Shown: positions 44,316 to 53,863, counted from the first letter of the stretch. The stretch is DNA of 64,000 nucleotides from UBA1140 sp964573285 (GCA_964573285.1 CAZNJD010000005.1:1-64000), one strand, 5' to 3'. Translations and numbers: made by a program. The notes: generated from the sequence alone by a model not told the origin.

Positions 44316-45098
44316 CTATCCTTTTAGAATACTTTTTGCTAAATTAGTATAAGCAATTGCTCCTTTGGATTTTTTGGCATACTCTATTACAGGTTTACCA
44401 AAACTAGGAGACTCTGCTACCTTGACATTTCGAGGAACGATAATAAAATCATTTTTTTTATCCAAAAAAAGTTTATCTTTAAAATGATGTGATAAATCAT
44501 CGAGAACCTGTTTTGATAAATTATTTTGACCTGAATACATTGTTGGGAGAAACCCTTTAATGGTAAGCTTAGGATTGATAGACTTCTTTAAAAGATTAAT
44601 AGTATTAAGAAGCTGTGCTAAACCCTCTAGTGCAAAAAACTCACACTGTATTGGAATAATCACAGAATCAGCAGCTCCTAATGCATTAATCGTTATAGGT
44701 CCTAATGCAGGAGGTGAATCTATTAAAATATAATCATATTTACTATTTACTGGCTCTAATGCTTTTTTTAATAATAGTTCTCTATTCTTTTTTCTGGAGT
44801 TATAAAACTCTTTTTCTACTCCTACTAAACCTATATTTGCAGGTACCATATCGAGGTTTTTTATTTTTGTTTTTAAAATAACCTCTGAAATCTTTTTAAT
44901 ACCTATAAGTACATGATATACATTATACTCATAATCATTCCTATTAAAACCTAAACTTGTTGTTGCATTTGTCTGTGGGTCAGCATCAATAATTAGTACT
45001 TTTTTACCTTTTTTAGCCAATGAAGCAGCAAGGTTAATTGTTGTTGTTGTTTTACCCACGCCACCCTTTTGGTTGGCTATTGTAATTATCTCACTCAT
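44316..45098 (-). CDS. parA: Chromosome partitioning ATPase ParA (Soj)
   Basis: Deviant Walker-type ATPase of 260 residues that positions the origin. Walker A is KGGVGKTTTT at 11-20, the Walker A' Asp is in VLIIDADPQTNATTSLG, and Walker B is YILIDSPPALGPI. It overlaps birA by 4 bp. The parA-parB pair upstream of the ATP synthase genes is conserved in the class. Confidence 0.96.
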   Translation of the reverse strand: MSEIITIANQKGGVGKTTTTINLAASLAKKGKKVLIIDADPQTNATTSLGFNRNDYEYNVYHVLIGIKKISEVILKTKIKNLDMVPANIGLVGVEKEFYNSRKKNRELLLKKALEPVNSKYDYILIDSPPALGPITINALGAADSVIIPIQCEFFALEGLAQLLNTINLLKKSINPKLTIKGFLPTMYSGQNNLSKQVLDDLSHHFKDKLFLDKKNDFIIVPRNVKVAESPSFGKPVIEYAKKSKGAIAYTNLAKSILKG

Positions 45099-45730
45099 CT
45101 TAAACTATATACTCTCTTATTATTTATAATTAATGAACCATCTTCAGATAAAACGGCGTTCTGGAGGCTTTTATATTCCCCTTGAATATGTGTAGAAACT
45201 TTTTTACTTCTCTCAAATTCTATCGCATATTTACTAAATACTCGCTTCCAATTTGGAGACTTTTCAAGCTCTTCAAGATACCTTTCTAGTAAAAAATCAG
45301 CTTGGATATTGATATTTAGTGCTTTATAGCTATTTGAATTTTTTTTCAAATTTATACCCATTCCACACACTAAAATATTATCTATTTTTTTTGTTATTGT
45401 TCCACCAATTTTATACTTAAAAGAATATAAATCGTTAGGCCATTTTAGCCAAACATCATTGGCAAACTCTCCTAATACCTCTTTCATAATAAAAGAAAAA
45501 TATATAGAAGCTGAATTTAGTGGCAAATCTTCTGGTAAATCATCTAAATTTAGAGCAAAAGAGAAAAATAGATTTCCAACTCCTCCTTCCCATAAGTTAT
45601 CTCTACTTCCTATACCATTAGTTTGTCTTTTTGCCATAATAGCAATTGGTGGAGATAACTTTTTATTAGCTATTTGTTCAACTAAATAGTTTTGTGTTGA
45701 TTTCAATTCATCAAAGTAAAGAATTTCCAA
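45095..45730 (-). CDS. birA: Biotin-acetyl-CoA-carboxylase ligase, short form
   Basis: Activates biotin as biotinyl-AMP and transfers it to BCCP. The 211 residues contain only the catalytic domain; the N-terminal DNA-binding domain of E. coli BirA is missing, so it is not a repressor. The biotin/ATP loop is QTNGIGSRDNLWEGGVGNLF, and LKWPNDLYSFKYKIGGTIT has the catalytic lysines. It overlaps fmt by 20 bp. Confidence 0.93.
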   Translation of the reverse strand: MEILYFDELKSTQNYLVEQIANKKLSPPIAIMAKRQTNGIGSRDNLWEGGVGNLFFSFALNLDDLPEDLPLNSASIYFSFIMKEVLGEFANDVWLKWPNDLYSFKYKIGGTITKKIDNILVCGMGINLKKNSNSYKALNINIQADFLLERYLEELEKSPNWKRVFSKYAIEFERSKKVSTHIQGEYKSLQNAVLSEDGSLIINNKRVYSLR

Positions 45731-46622
45731 CTCTAAGCCCTCTTCCTACACAGTATGATTTGGCATCCATCACTTTTTTGGATATAGGTTGTAGTTGTTT
45801 TATTCTGACTATACCTATGGTACAAGATATAATTATACTACTCTTTTCTATTTCTATAATCTCTCCTGCTTTTCCAATGTGTGTTCTATCAATTAACTCA
45901 ACACCTAAAATTTTAGTACCATTAGATGCAAAAATACCAGGCCATCCTAAAAATGCACGATATTTATTATATAACTCTATAGCACTATTAAAAGATACTT
46001 CACCATCAGATTTTTTGATTTTTTTGCAATGAGTTGCAACTGCCCTAATCTGCTCTATAGGATTAATATCATCAAATTTTTCTATTATCTGGGTTGTTAA
46101 TATACAAGCATCATCACTTAATCTTTGCATTAGTTCAGGTAGAACCATAGTTTGTGGAATTTTAAAATAGCGATATCCCAAAATAGGACCACTATCTAAC
46201 CCCTCTTCCATAAGCATTGCAGTCACACCTGTAAATTTATCACCATTTAGCAAAGATTGTTGTACAGGACTAGCTCCTCTATATTGAGGTAAAAGTGAAG
46301 CATGGAGATTAATACATGGAGCGATAGAGAGCATATTTTTTGGTAAAATCTGACCAAAAGCAGCAACAACAATAAAATCAGGCTTTGCCTCTACTATTGC
46401 TTCATAAATACCATTATCAGTAAGTTTTTGAGGTTGTAAAATTTTTAAATTATATTCAATTGCCATTAGTTTAACTTCAGGAGCTTTTAGCTCCTTTTTC
46501 CGTCCTACAGGTCTATCAGGCTGTGTTAATACCAATGGTATCTCTATATTATCACTGTTAATCAATGTTCCTAATATCTCCTTGGCATAATGGGGTGTTC
46601 CCATATAAACTACTCTTTTCAA
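45711..46622 (-). CDS. fmt: Methionyl-tRNA formyltransferase
   Basis: Formylates initiator Met-tRNA with 10-formyl-THF. It has 303 residues. MKRVVYMGTPHYAKEIL is the N-terminal nucleotide-fold start. The catalytic motif is INLHASLLPQYRGASPVQQ (Asn, His, then SLLPxYRG), with GVTAMLMEEGLDSGPIL after it and a C-terminal OB-like domain. It is the first gene of the fmt-birA-parA-parB group. Confidence 0.96.
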   Translation of the reverse strand: MKRVVYMGTPHYAKEILGTLINSDNIEIPLVLTQPDRPVGRKKELKAPEVKLMAIEYNLKILQPQKLTDNGIYEAIVEAKPDFIVVAAFGQILPKNMLSIAPCINLHASLLPQYRGASPVQQSLLNGDKFTGVTAMLMEEGLDSGPILGYRYFKIPQTMVLPELMQRLSDDACILTTQIIEKFDDINPIEQIRAVATHCKKIKKSDGEVSFNSAIELYNKYRAFLGWPGIFASNGTKILGVELIDRTHIGKAGEIIEIEKSSIIISCTIGIVRIKQLQPISKKVMDAKSYCVGRGLRVGNSLL

Positions 46623-46725
46623 TAGCCACTCCTTTAATTTTTAATCGCATTATAGCAAAAGATTAAAAAAATAGAATATTTATAGCAATTTAAGAAGTTA
46701 ATTATAATAAACAATTTATAATGGA

Positions 46726-46756
46726 TATATATTAATATAGACTTATATATTAATAT
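46726..46756 (+). repeat. Pair of 13-bp direct repeats in a promoter region
   Basis: TATATATTAATAT occurs at 46726-46738 and again at 46744-46756 (18-bp period), about 25 bases before ATG 46781. Each copy contains the palindrome ATATTAATAT. It may be an operator, although such A/T words can arise by chance here. Confidence 0.35.
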
Positions 46757-46780
46757 TAAATAATATTAAAAGGAATAGAG

Positions 46781-48574
46781 ATGAAAAGAAGAAACTTTTT
46801 ACAAGGATTATGTACGATACCTATTATTGGATTAATACCTACAATAGGATTTGCACAAGAAGATTATAGTATAATAGCACCACAAACGAGTGGATTAGAT
46901 AGAGTTATAACTATTATAGAAGAGGATGAACGACTAAATAAGAGAGTCACTCCAGAGGATATACAAGATGCTATAAACTCTGCAAAGAGGATGAATGAGA
47001 TTATATTAGAAGCTATTATAAATACAGGTGTAGCTAATGATAAGAAAATCTCAATAGCTGACACACGAGAGTTAAATGATTATATATTTCATAACTATCA
47101 TGATGAGTGGATAGTTCTACATGGAGATGATGAAGAGGATAGTGAAACAGGTTTTCACAAAGTCGTTAATGATGGAGCTAGAACCAAACTATATGGCAGG
47201 AATGCCATAAACAAGATTTTTGATAACATTTACCATTTAGGATTTGAGACTCATCTAAAAAATCGTTTACTAAATGAAGATGGTGATAAAAATGCTAGTT
47301 ATAAAAAAGTAGCAATATGGTTAGATAGCCTACTTCGTGATGATTTAGAAGCAGGAAATTTAGCAAATCCAAATATCAAAGAGGTTGTAGGAGAGACAGG
47401 AACAGGGCTTGACCAAACAATTAGTATAATTTACAATGATAAAGGATTACAAAAAAGAGTATCAATAGGAGATATGAGAATAGGTGCTAATAGTGCAAAT
47501 GAGATGAATAAACTCATTATCGAGAGTATAGAGGCTACAGGTGCAGGTGCTAGTGGTAGTTTTAGTATCCAAAATGTAAAAGATATGAATACCTTTTTGG
47601 TTAATAACTATGCCTCTAATTGGACTTTGCTTCATGGAGATGATGAAGATAATGAAGAGACAGGATACCACAAAGTGCAAAGTGATGGAGCAAAAACAAA
47701 AATTTTTGGTAAAAATGCTATAAATAGAGTATTTGATGGAATATACCATTTAGGATTTGAGACAACTTATAAAAACAGATTAGTTAATGAAGATGGAGAT
47801 AAAAATGTTTCATTTAAAAATGTAGCTCAGTGGCTCACAGGACTTATGGCAGATGATTTAGATAATCAAAAAGAGGATTTGAAAATCCTAATTCCTTTAT
47901 ATAGTTATCCGAATAAAGATATATGGCAGAAGTTAATAGATATAAAAAATGCTCATCCAAATGCTGAAATTATTGCTATTGTCAATCCAAATAATGGACA
48001 TTTTAGAGAAAAAGATGATAACTATTCAAATGAAATTCAAAAACTAATAGATGCCAAAATAAAAGTAATAGGATATGTATATACTCAATATGCTAATAGA
48101 GATAGTGATGATGTAGTTGATGATATAGAAGCATGGAGTAATATATATAAAGCTGATGGAGTAAGTGGTATATTCTTTGATGAGACATCAAATAAAAGTA
48201 GTGATTTAACATATTATACTAATCTAAGCAACGAAGCCAAAATAAGAGGATTGAATTTTGTAATATTAAATCCAGGAATTACAACTGACCAAGCATATAT
48301 AGATGCAGATATTGCAAATATAGTAACAAGTTATGAAAATTCAAATAGAAAGCTTTTGGAAAATCCACCATCTACATACAATACCCCAACTCAAAATACA
48401 AAGCTTTCAATTCTAATTTATAAAATGGAAGATGATACTGTAGATGACCTAATAGCATTTGCAAGAGAGCATAAATTCTCATATATATATTTTACTGAAG
48501 ATGGATTTGATGGTAATCCATGGGATAGTATTTCTGATTATTTAGAGGATGAAGTCATTAAAATGATGGTATAA
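46781..48574 (+). CDS. Tat-exported protein: two tandem repeats plus spherulin-4 domain
   Basis: The 597 residues begin with a twin-arginine signal (KRRNFLQG, then a hydrophobic stretch ending GFA at about 25). Residues 38-190 and 209-361 are two copies of the same about 153-residue unit, each with LHGDDE, a GA-x-TK motif, NAIN, IYHLGFET and NEDGDKN. I do not recognise this unit. Residues 367-597 match the spherulation-specific family 4 domain, a TIM-barrel-like fold: LIPLYSYPN, AIVNPNNGHF, KVIGYVYTQYANR, SGIFFDETS and LNPGITTDQAYIDADI. Members are suspected glycan hydrolases. It is monocistronic with a terminator after it. Confidence 0.75.
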   Translation: MKRRNFLQGLCTIPIIGLIPTIGFAQEDYSIIAPQTSGLDRVITIIEEDERLNKRVTPEDIQDAINSAKRMNEIILEAIINTGVANDKKISIADTRELNDYIFHNYHDEWIVLHGDDEEDSETGFHKVVNDGARTKLYGRNAINKIFDNIYHLGFETHLKNRLLNEDGDKNASYKKVAIWLDSLLRDDLEAGNLANPNIKEVVGETGTGLDQTISIIYNDKGLQKRVSIGDMRIGANSANEMNKLIIESIEATGAGASGSFSIQNVKDMNTFLVNNYASNWTLLHGDDEDNEETGYHKVQSDGAKTKIFGKNAINRVFDGIYHLGFETTYKNRLVNEDGDKNVSFKNVAQWLTGLMADDLDNQKEDLKILIPLYSYPNKDIWQKLIDIKNAHPNAEIIAIVNPNNGHFREKDDNYSNEIQKLIDAKIKVIGYVYTQYANRDSDDVVDDIEAWSNIYKADGVSGIFFDETSNKSSDLTYYTNLSNEAKIRGLNFVILNPGITTDQAYIDADIANIVTSYENSNRKLLENPPSTYNTPTQNTKLSILIYKMEDDTVDDLIAFAREHKFSYIYFTEDGFDGNPWDSISDYLEDEVIKMMV

Positions 48575-48582
48575 ATTCAAAA

Positions 48583-48609
48583 AAACCTCTATAAAAACTA
48601 TAGAGGTTT
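48583..48609. terminator. Bidirectional hairpin terminator
   Basis: An 11-bp stem (AAACCTCTATA with TATAGAGGTTT) with loop AAAAC sits in the 38-bp gap between the converging spherulin-4 and proB genes. It has A-rich sequence on the left and T-rich on the right, so it can serve both strands. Confidence 0.8.
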
Positions 48610-48612
48610 ATA

Positions 48613-49380
48613 TTAATTCAAAAAAAGAGTACCACCCTTTTGGATACCATTAATTAAAAAGCTTCTAGTATCATCAAGTCCAAATCCTGTAGCCAAAAAC
48701 ATTTTTTTATTTCGTTTAAGTAAAAAGTGAGCTGATTTGAGCTTAGTAACAATACCACCTGTAGCAAATTCACCATGTGGTGTAACTTCTGCACACATCT
48801 CTTCTTCTGTTATAGTTGATACAATCTGTAACGCTCTAGCATCACTATATTCTCGTGGATTTTTATTATAATAAGCATCTATGTCAGAGAGTATTACCAA
48901 AAGTTCTGCATCAAAATTATATGTGACATATGCTGAGAGTTGGTCATTATCTCCAAAAACTAACTCTTCTGTTGCTATTACATCATTCTCATTTATAATT
49001 GGTACAACAGCTCTACTTAGTAGTCCATCTATAGCTATTTGTGCTAAATGAGTTCGTTTTTTGGAATCCAAATCGGCAGAACTTAATAAAATTTGAGAAC
49101 ATAGTATATTATATTTGGCGAACTTCTCTTGATACATTTTTAGTAATAGTGGTTGACCAATTGCAGCTAATATCTGTTTATTACCTACATCTTTTCTATC
49201 TAATGGTAAAACCGTATAACCAGCAGAGACTGCACCAGAACTTACCAATATAACCTCTGTGCCTTTTTGCATCACTTGTGCAATTAGTTCAACTAAATCT
49301 CGCATTCTTTCTTTGGCAACTGACCCATCTTCTGTTAAAACATGAGAACCTACTTTGATAACAATACGATTAAATCTCAT
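48613..49380 (-). CDS. proB: Glutamate 5-kinase
   Basis: First step of proline synthesis, phosphorylating glutamate. The 255 residues cover the amino-acid kinase domain only; the C-terminal PUA domain of the 367-residue E. coli enzyme is absent, as in other Campylobacterota. Motifs: IVIKVGSHVLT, VSSGAVSAGY, INENDVIATEELVFGDNDQL and GGIVTKLKSA. It shares a base with the obgE stop and belongs to the rplU-rpmA-obgE-proB group. Confidence 0.95.
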   Translation of the reverse strand: MRFNRIVIKVGSHVLTEDGSVAKERMRDLVELIAQVMQKGTEVILVSSGAVSAGYTVLPLDRKDVGNKQILAAIGQPLLLKMYQEKFAKYNILCSQILLSSADLDSKKRTHLAQIAIDGLLSRAVVPIINENDVIATEELVFGDNDQLSAYVTYNFDAELLVILSDIDAYYNKNPREYSDARALQIVSTITEEEMCAEVTPHGEFATGGIVTKLKSAHFLLKRNKKMFLATGFGLDDTRSFLINGIQKGGTLFLN

Positions 49381-50498
49381 TATTTGTCTTTTTCCTCTTG
49401 TTCTTCTACTGATTTTACAAAACCTTTGAGTGTATAACGCAACGCTTCTGTATTGAGATGAGAAACTGATGATATTGGTAAAACAAAGAGAGGTTCATTT
49501 TCAGGTAAATCTACTCCAAAATCTTCCTCAAAACCATAAGAGATATAATCCATATTTGCTTTGTATTTTTTGAGTATTTTATTACTACTAAGTCCTATAT
49601 CAGATAGAAATTGCTTTATCAACTCATTAGCCTCTTGGCAATTCAAAGTGTCACACTTTGTAATAGCTACACCAAATCTTCTAGTTGCTAACTCAGCTGA
49701 ATATCGTTGCAACTCAACCAAAAGTGTTTCATACTGATACTTCATCTCACGATAGTTTGCAATGTCAACCAAAATCAAAAGTGTTTTGGTTCTCTCAATA
49801 TGTTTTAGAAACTCTAATCCAAGTCCTCTACCATCACTAGCACCCTCAATAATTCCTGGTATATCAGCCATCATAAATGAGTCATACTCACCTACATTAA
49901 CCACACCTAAATTAGGAATTAAAGTTGTGAACTCATAACTAGCTACCTTTGGTTTAGCATTTGAGATAGCAGAAATTAGAGTTGATTTTCCTACACTAGG
50001 ATAACCTACTAAACCAACATCAGCTATAAGTTTCATTTCTAGTCTAAGCTCTTTGGTAATTCCAGGTAATCCAGGTTGTGCATAAGTTGGTCTTTGATTA
50101 GTTGAACTTTTGAAGTGCATATTACCAAGTCCACCTTTTCCACCCTCTAAAAAGAGAATATTTTCACCCTCTTCAACTAAATCAAAAAGTACTTCATCTG
50201 TTAGGGCATCAATAATCTGAGTACCAGGAGGAACAATTATCTCTACACTTTTACCTTTTCTACCATATCTTTTTCGTCCTTCACCTGGACGACCATTTTC
50301 TGCTTTGATATGATTTCGACCACGCAGGGCTGACAAAGTATCGGTATTATTATCTACTGTGAAATAGATATTACCACCTTTTCCACCATCTCCACCATCT
50401 GGCCCACCTTTGATAACAAACTTTTCTGTCCAAAATGAGACACATCCTGCCCCACCTTTTCCAGAACTGACCATCAAATCTACACTATCTACAAACAT
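49380..50498 (-). CDS. obgE: Obg family GTPase
   Basis: Essential GTPase that aids 50S assembly and the stringent response. It has 372 residues. The N-terminal glycine-rich Obg fold has SSGKGGAGCVSFWTEKFV and GGPDGGDGGKGGNIYF. The G domain has G1 GYPSVGKST, the switch II motif DIPGIIEGASDGRGLG and TKCD as G4. Position after rpmA is typical. Confidence 0.97.
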   Translation of the reverse strand: MFVDSVDLMVSSGKGGAGCVSFWTEKFVIKGGPDGGDGGKGGNIYFTVDNNTDTLSALRGRNHIKAENGRPGEGRKRYGRKGKSVEIIVPPGTQIIDALTDEVLFDLVEEGENILFLEGGKGGLGNMHFKSSTNQRPTYAQPGLPGITKELRLEMKLIADVGLVGYPSVGKSTLISAISNAKPKVASYEFTTLIPNLGVVNVGEYDSFMMADIPGIIEGASDGRGLGLEFLKHIERTKTLLILVDIANYREMKYQYETLLVELQRYSAELATRRFGVAITKCDTLNCQEANELIKQFLSDIGLSSNKILKKYKANMDYISYGFEEDFGVDLPENEPLFVLPISSVSHLNTEALRYTLKGFVKSVEEQEEKDK

Positions 50499-50635
50499 CT
50501 GTTTCCTTTAATTATAAACACTTCTATATATAATATTATTCTATATAGAACTAATCATTGTTAAATATTTTTAAAATTATATCTAAAAAGATAAAAAGGG
50601 AGATAGGGGGATAACCTTTATGATTATCCTATAAA

Positions 50636-50890
50636 TTATGCAGGGATTACAGAAACTCTTTTTTTGCTTCTATTTATATTGTCAAATTTAACAACACCTT
50701 CAATTTTAGCAAAGATAGTATGGTCTTTACCCATTCCTACACCTGTTCCTGCATGAACTTTTGTTCCTCTTTGTCTAATAATGATATTACCAGGGATTAC
50801 TGCTTCCCCACCATATTTTTTTACACCTAATCTTCGTCCAGCCGAATCACGGTTATTTTGGGTTGACCCTTGACCTTTTTTATGTGCCAT
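50636..50890 (-). CDS. rpmA: 50S ribosomal protein L27
   Basis: The 84-residue L27 near the peptidyl-transferase centre. It starts MAHKKGQGSTQNNRDSAGRR, without the cleavable N-terminal extension of Firmicutes, and contains GGEAVIPGNIIIRQRGTK and KDHTIFAKIEGVVKF. It follows rplU by 11 bp. Confidence 0.98.
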   Translation of the reverse strand: MAHKKGQGSTQNNRDSAGRRLGVKKYGGEAVIPGNIIIRQRGTKVHAGTGVGMGKDHTIFAKIEGVVKFDNINRSKKRVSVIPA

Positions 50891-50901
50891 ATAATATCTC
50901 C

Positions 50902-51207
50902 TTACGCTATACTTGTAATTCTAACTCTAGTAAAGTCTCTTCTGAAACCTCTTTTTAGTTTAGAATCTTTTCTTCTTCTTTTCTTATAGATGATAACTTT
51001 TTTGTCTCGACCTCCGTTCATCACCTCACCTTTAACTACAGCACCCTCTACAAAAGGAGTACCTATAGTTAATTCACCACTGTCCAAAGCTAAAACTTCT
51101 TTGAACTCTACAGCTGTTTTTGGTTCTAAACTCATTTTGTCAAAACAGATTATATCACCCTCTTGAACTTTGAACTGTTGACCACTTGCTTTAATGATTG
51201 CGTACAT
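50902..51207 (-). CDS. rplU: 50S ribosomal protein L21
   Basis: The 101-residue 23S rRNA-binding protein. MYAIIKASGQQFKVQEGDII is the conserved start, and YKKRRRKDSKLKRGFRRDFT the basic rRNA-binding C-terminal region. It is the first gene of the rplU-rpmA transcript. Confidence 0.98.
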   Translation of the reverse strand: MYAIIKASGQQFKVQEGDIICFDKMSLEPKTAVEFKEVLALDSGELTIGTPFVEGAVVKGEVMNGGRDKKVIIYKKRRRKDSKLKRGFRRDFTRVRITSIA

Positions 51208-51234
51208 TGCAAACCCTTCAATAATTATTATTAG

Positions 51235-51275
51235 ACCAATAGAACATTGGTATCTTTAAAAAGTTTGAGATTATA
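51235..51275 (-). promoter_or_regulatory. rplU promoter and leader hairpin
   Basis: On the minus strand TATAAT at 51270-51275 gives a predicted start near 51263. The leader then carries a 6-bp stem (ACCAAT/ATTGGT, loop of 5, 51235-51251) before rplU. A ribosomal-protein autoregulatory leader is possible, but the hairpin is short and support is weak. Confidence 0.4.
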
Positions 51276-51349
51276 CCCAAAAGAGTTTTAATTTTGTTTT
51301 AAAGGGGTTCAAAAAGTAGATTTGTATAGAAGTCATTGAGTAATGGTAA

Positions 51350-52195
51350 TCAATAACTTTTATATAAAGAATATATAGATATTAAGATACCTAATGGTAA
51401 TGAAAATATAAATAGTTCTCCAAATTTAGAAAAATCAGTAATTAAGAAGTATGGCCATCCTACCTCTACAAAGCTAGAAGTAGCATTATCTACAACACCT
51501 AAAGCTTCACTAATTATAGTTAAAAGAAGAACAGAAAAGTATAATACAAATATAAATGTTAAAAAAGATGCTACTATTCTCTTAATTTTATTATTATCTT
51601 CCTTTTCTACTATAGGTTTTTGCTGTTGATAATTTTGAACCACAATTGAGCGTTGAGATATACTCTTTTCTCTATGAATAGACTCTTTTCTCTCATTATA
51701 AGAGACAGTTGGGTCAACTTCTATATATAGTATCTCTATTTTACCATCTCTATTAGTTCTTACTTTCCATTGTGGATATATATCATTTTCTCGAATTAAA
51801 TCATATAATTTTTGAAGTGTTCCGTCGATTATTATATCATCTGTCAAGAATTCTAAATTAATATCATCTATAAAAGTAACTATTCCACTTTTGATGGGTG
51901 TATATCTCGTATTTATAATTTTATCTTCTCTCTCATCCCACCATGATAATAGACCATCTATATCTAATCTTAATATTTCAATATTAAGTGCTTCGCCACG
52001 GTTAGCAGATTCTAATAGATTTTTTTGAAAACCATTAATCTCTTTCTGAATTCTTTCTGTAAATATCTCTTTAGATTTCGCTTTTGCTATGTTCATCTCT
52101 TTCTCTTCAGCTATATAATCAGTTATCTCATTTAACTCTTTTTCATTCTGTCTAATTTGTAATAACTCTTGAGCTTTTAATCTTAAATCTCCCAT
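51350..52195 (-). CDS. Coiled-coil membrane protein of unknown function
   Basis: Not recognised. From ATG 52195, which follows GGAGGT, the protein has 281 residues. An N-terminal helical region (about 1-75, MGDLRLKAQELLQIRQNEKE...) is probably coiled coil. A mixed domain (about 80-185) contains LLSWWDERE and YPQWKVRTNRDGKIEILYIE. A charged linker follows. Two C-terminal membrane helices (about 210-235 and 258-279) come last. An earlier ATG would add 15 residues but lacks a ribosome-binding site. No operon partner. Confidence 0.65.
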   Translation of the reverse strand: MGDLRLKAQELLQIRQNEKELNEITDYIAEEKEMNIAKAKSKEIFTERIQKEINGFQKNLLESANRGEALNIEILRLDIDGLLSWWDEREDKIINTRYTPIKSGIVTFIDDINLEFLTDDIIIDGTLQKLYDLIRENDIYPQWKVRTNRDGKIEILYIEVDPTVSYNERKESIHREKSISQRSIVVQNYQQQKPIVEKEDNNKIKRIVASFLTFIFVLYFSVLLLTIISEALGVVDNATSSFVEVGWPYFLITDFSKFGELFIFSLPLGILISIYSLYKSY

Positions 52196-52491
52196 AAGAC
52201 CTACCTCCAAATAGTATAATTTACTACACATTATAGTCAATATCGCCTATAATCACAAAGAATTAGAGCCAAAAAGGTTTAATTTTTATGGATTTTATCA
52301 AATAATTTTAAAAACTAAATATTTTAAAACTAAAATTGTGACTATTCTCTTTAGTTAAATATTATTATATTATAATTAAGGTTATAATAATATTATTTGT
52401 GTTTCTTTATTTTTTTTTATTTTTAAAGTATAATAAAAACAATAATTTAAAAAAGCACTATAGTCACATAGAAAATAAACCTCTTCTAAGG

Positions 52492-52497
52492 TATAAT
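52492..52497 (+). promoter_or_regulatory. Predicted -10 element for the DAHP synthase gene
   Basis: GGTATAATTGC lies 34 bases before ATG 52526, and AAGGA follows before the start. The rest of the 330-bp gap from 52196 to 52525 is A/T-rich with no other recognisable feature. Confidence 0.5.
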
Positions 52498-52525
52498 TGC
52501 AGAATTTATTATATAAGGATGCATT

Positions 52526-53863
52526 ATGAGTTGGACACCAAGTTCATGGAGAACATTTCCAATCAAACAACAACCGACATATCCAGACCAAAAGAGATTA
52601 GAAAAAGTAGAATTAAAACTAAATTCATATCCACCACTAATTTTTGCAGGAGAAGCAAGAACACTCAAAGAAAATCTAGCCAAAGTAGGTAGAGGTGAGG
52701 CATTTTTACTTCAAGGTGGAGATTGTGCTGAAAGTTTTAATGACTTTAACGCTTCTACTATTAAAAATCTATTTAAATTAATGCTTCAAATGAATATGGT
52801 ACTTATGTATTCTACAGGAAAACCTGTTATCAAAGTAGGAAGAGTCGCAGGGCAATTTGCCAAACCTAGAAGTTCTGATTTTGAAGAGATAGATGGTGTT
52901 AGACTACCTTCTTATCGTGGTGATATTATTAATGGTATCAAATTTACAGAAGAGGCTAGAATACCAAATCCTGAAAATATGTTACAAGCTTATAATCAAG
53001 GTGCAGCTACTATGAATATTCTTAGAGCTTTCTCTCGTGGAGGGTTAGCTGATTTAAATATGGTACATCAATGGAACTTAGATTTTATCAAAGATAATCC
53101 ATTAGGACAGAGATATGATGAACTAAGTCAAAAGATAGATAAAGCTATGAAATTTATGGGTGCATGTGGATTAACTAGCAAAAATACACCTCAACTACAT
53201 CAGACAACTATATTTACCTCACATGAAGCCTTACTTCTAAACTATGAAGAGGCATTAACAAGAAGTGATGATACAGAAAAATGGTATGATTGTTCTGCTC
53301 ATATGCTTTGGATTGGAGATAGAACTAGAGATTTAACTGATGCACATATTGAGTATTTTAGAGGTATCCAAAATCCAATTGGTTGTAAAGTAGGGCCTAG
53401 TATGCAAGAAGATGAGCTAATCCAACTAATTGATATACTCAATCCTAATAATGAAGAGGGACGATTAAATCTGATTGTAAGAATGGGTGCAGATAAAATC
53501 AAAGAGTATTTCCCAAAACTTCTAAAAAGAGTTAAAGATGAAGGCAAACATGTAGTCTGGTCATGTGACCCAATGCATGGGAATATAGAAAAGAGTAAAA
53601 CAGGATTTAAAACAAGGAATTTTGCCAATATTCTTAAAGAGGTAGAGCAGTTTTTTGAAATACATAACGAGATGGGAACTGTAGCAGGTGGAATTCATCT
53701 TGAGATGACTGGAAATAATGTAACAGAGTGTACAGGTAGTCAATCATGTTCAATTACAGATGAAGATTTGAAAAGCCGATACCATACACAGTGTGACCCT
53801 AGACTAAATGCAAATCAAGCATTGGAACTTGCATTTATGATAGGTGAGAGAATTAAAGATTAA
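52526..53863 (+). CDS. 3-deoxy-7-phosphoheptulonate synthase, class II
   Basis: First enzyme of the shikimate pathway, condensing PEP and erythrose-4-phosphate. The 445 residues follow the type II (plant-like) family: MSWTPSSWRTFPIKQQPTYP at the start, FLLQGGDCAESF with the metal-binding Cys, KPVIKVGRVAGQFAKPRS, VVWSCDPMHGN and GGIHLEMTGNNVTEC. It is followed after 20 bp by an aldolase-family gene, probably on the same transcript. Confidence 0.96.
   Translation: MSWTPSSWRTFPIKQQPTYPDQKRLEKVELKLNSYPPLIFAGEARTLKENLAKVGRGEAFLLQGGDCAESFNDFNASTIKNLFKLMLQMNMVLMYSTGKPVIKVGRVAGQFAKPRSSDFEEIDGVRLPSYRGDIINGIKFTEEARIPNPENMLQAYNQGAATMNILRAFSRGGLADLNMVHQWNLDFIKDNPLGQRYDELSQKIDKAMKFMGACGLTSKNTPQLHQTTIFTSHEALLLNYEEALTRSDDTEKWYDCSAHMLWIGDRTRDLTDAHIEYFRGIQNPIGCKVGPSMQEDELIQLIDILNPNNEEGRLNLIVRMGADKIKEYFPKLLKRVKDEGKHVVWSCDPMHGNIEKSKTGFKTRNFANILKEVEQFFEIHNEMGTVAGGIHLEMTGNNVTECTGSQSCSITDEDLKSRYHTQCDPRLNANQALELAFMIGERIKD

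Noticed and set aside
43318..45100. parS site or replication origin near parAB
   Set aside because: No sequence close to TGTTTCACGTGAAACA and no dnaA, dnaN or DnaA-box cluster was seen in the region.
50522..50550. 9-bp A/T hairpin (TTCTATATA/TATATAGAA) upstream of obgE as a terminator for rpmA
   Set aside because: The stem is A/T only with an 11-nt loop, has no U-tract, and lies close to the obgE start, so function is not supported.
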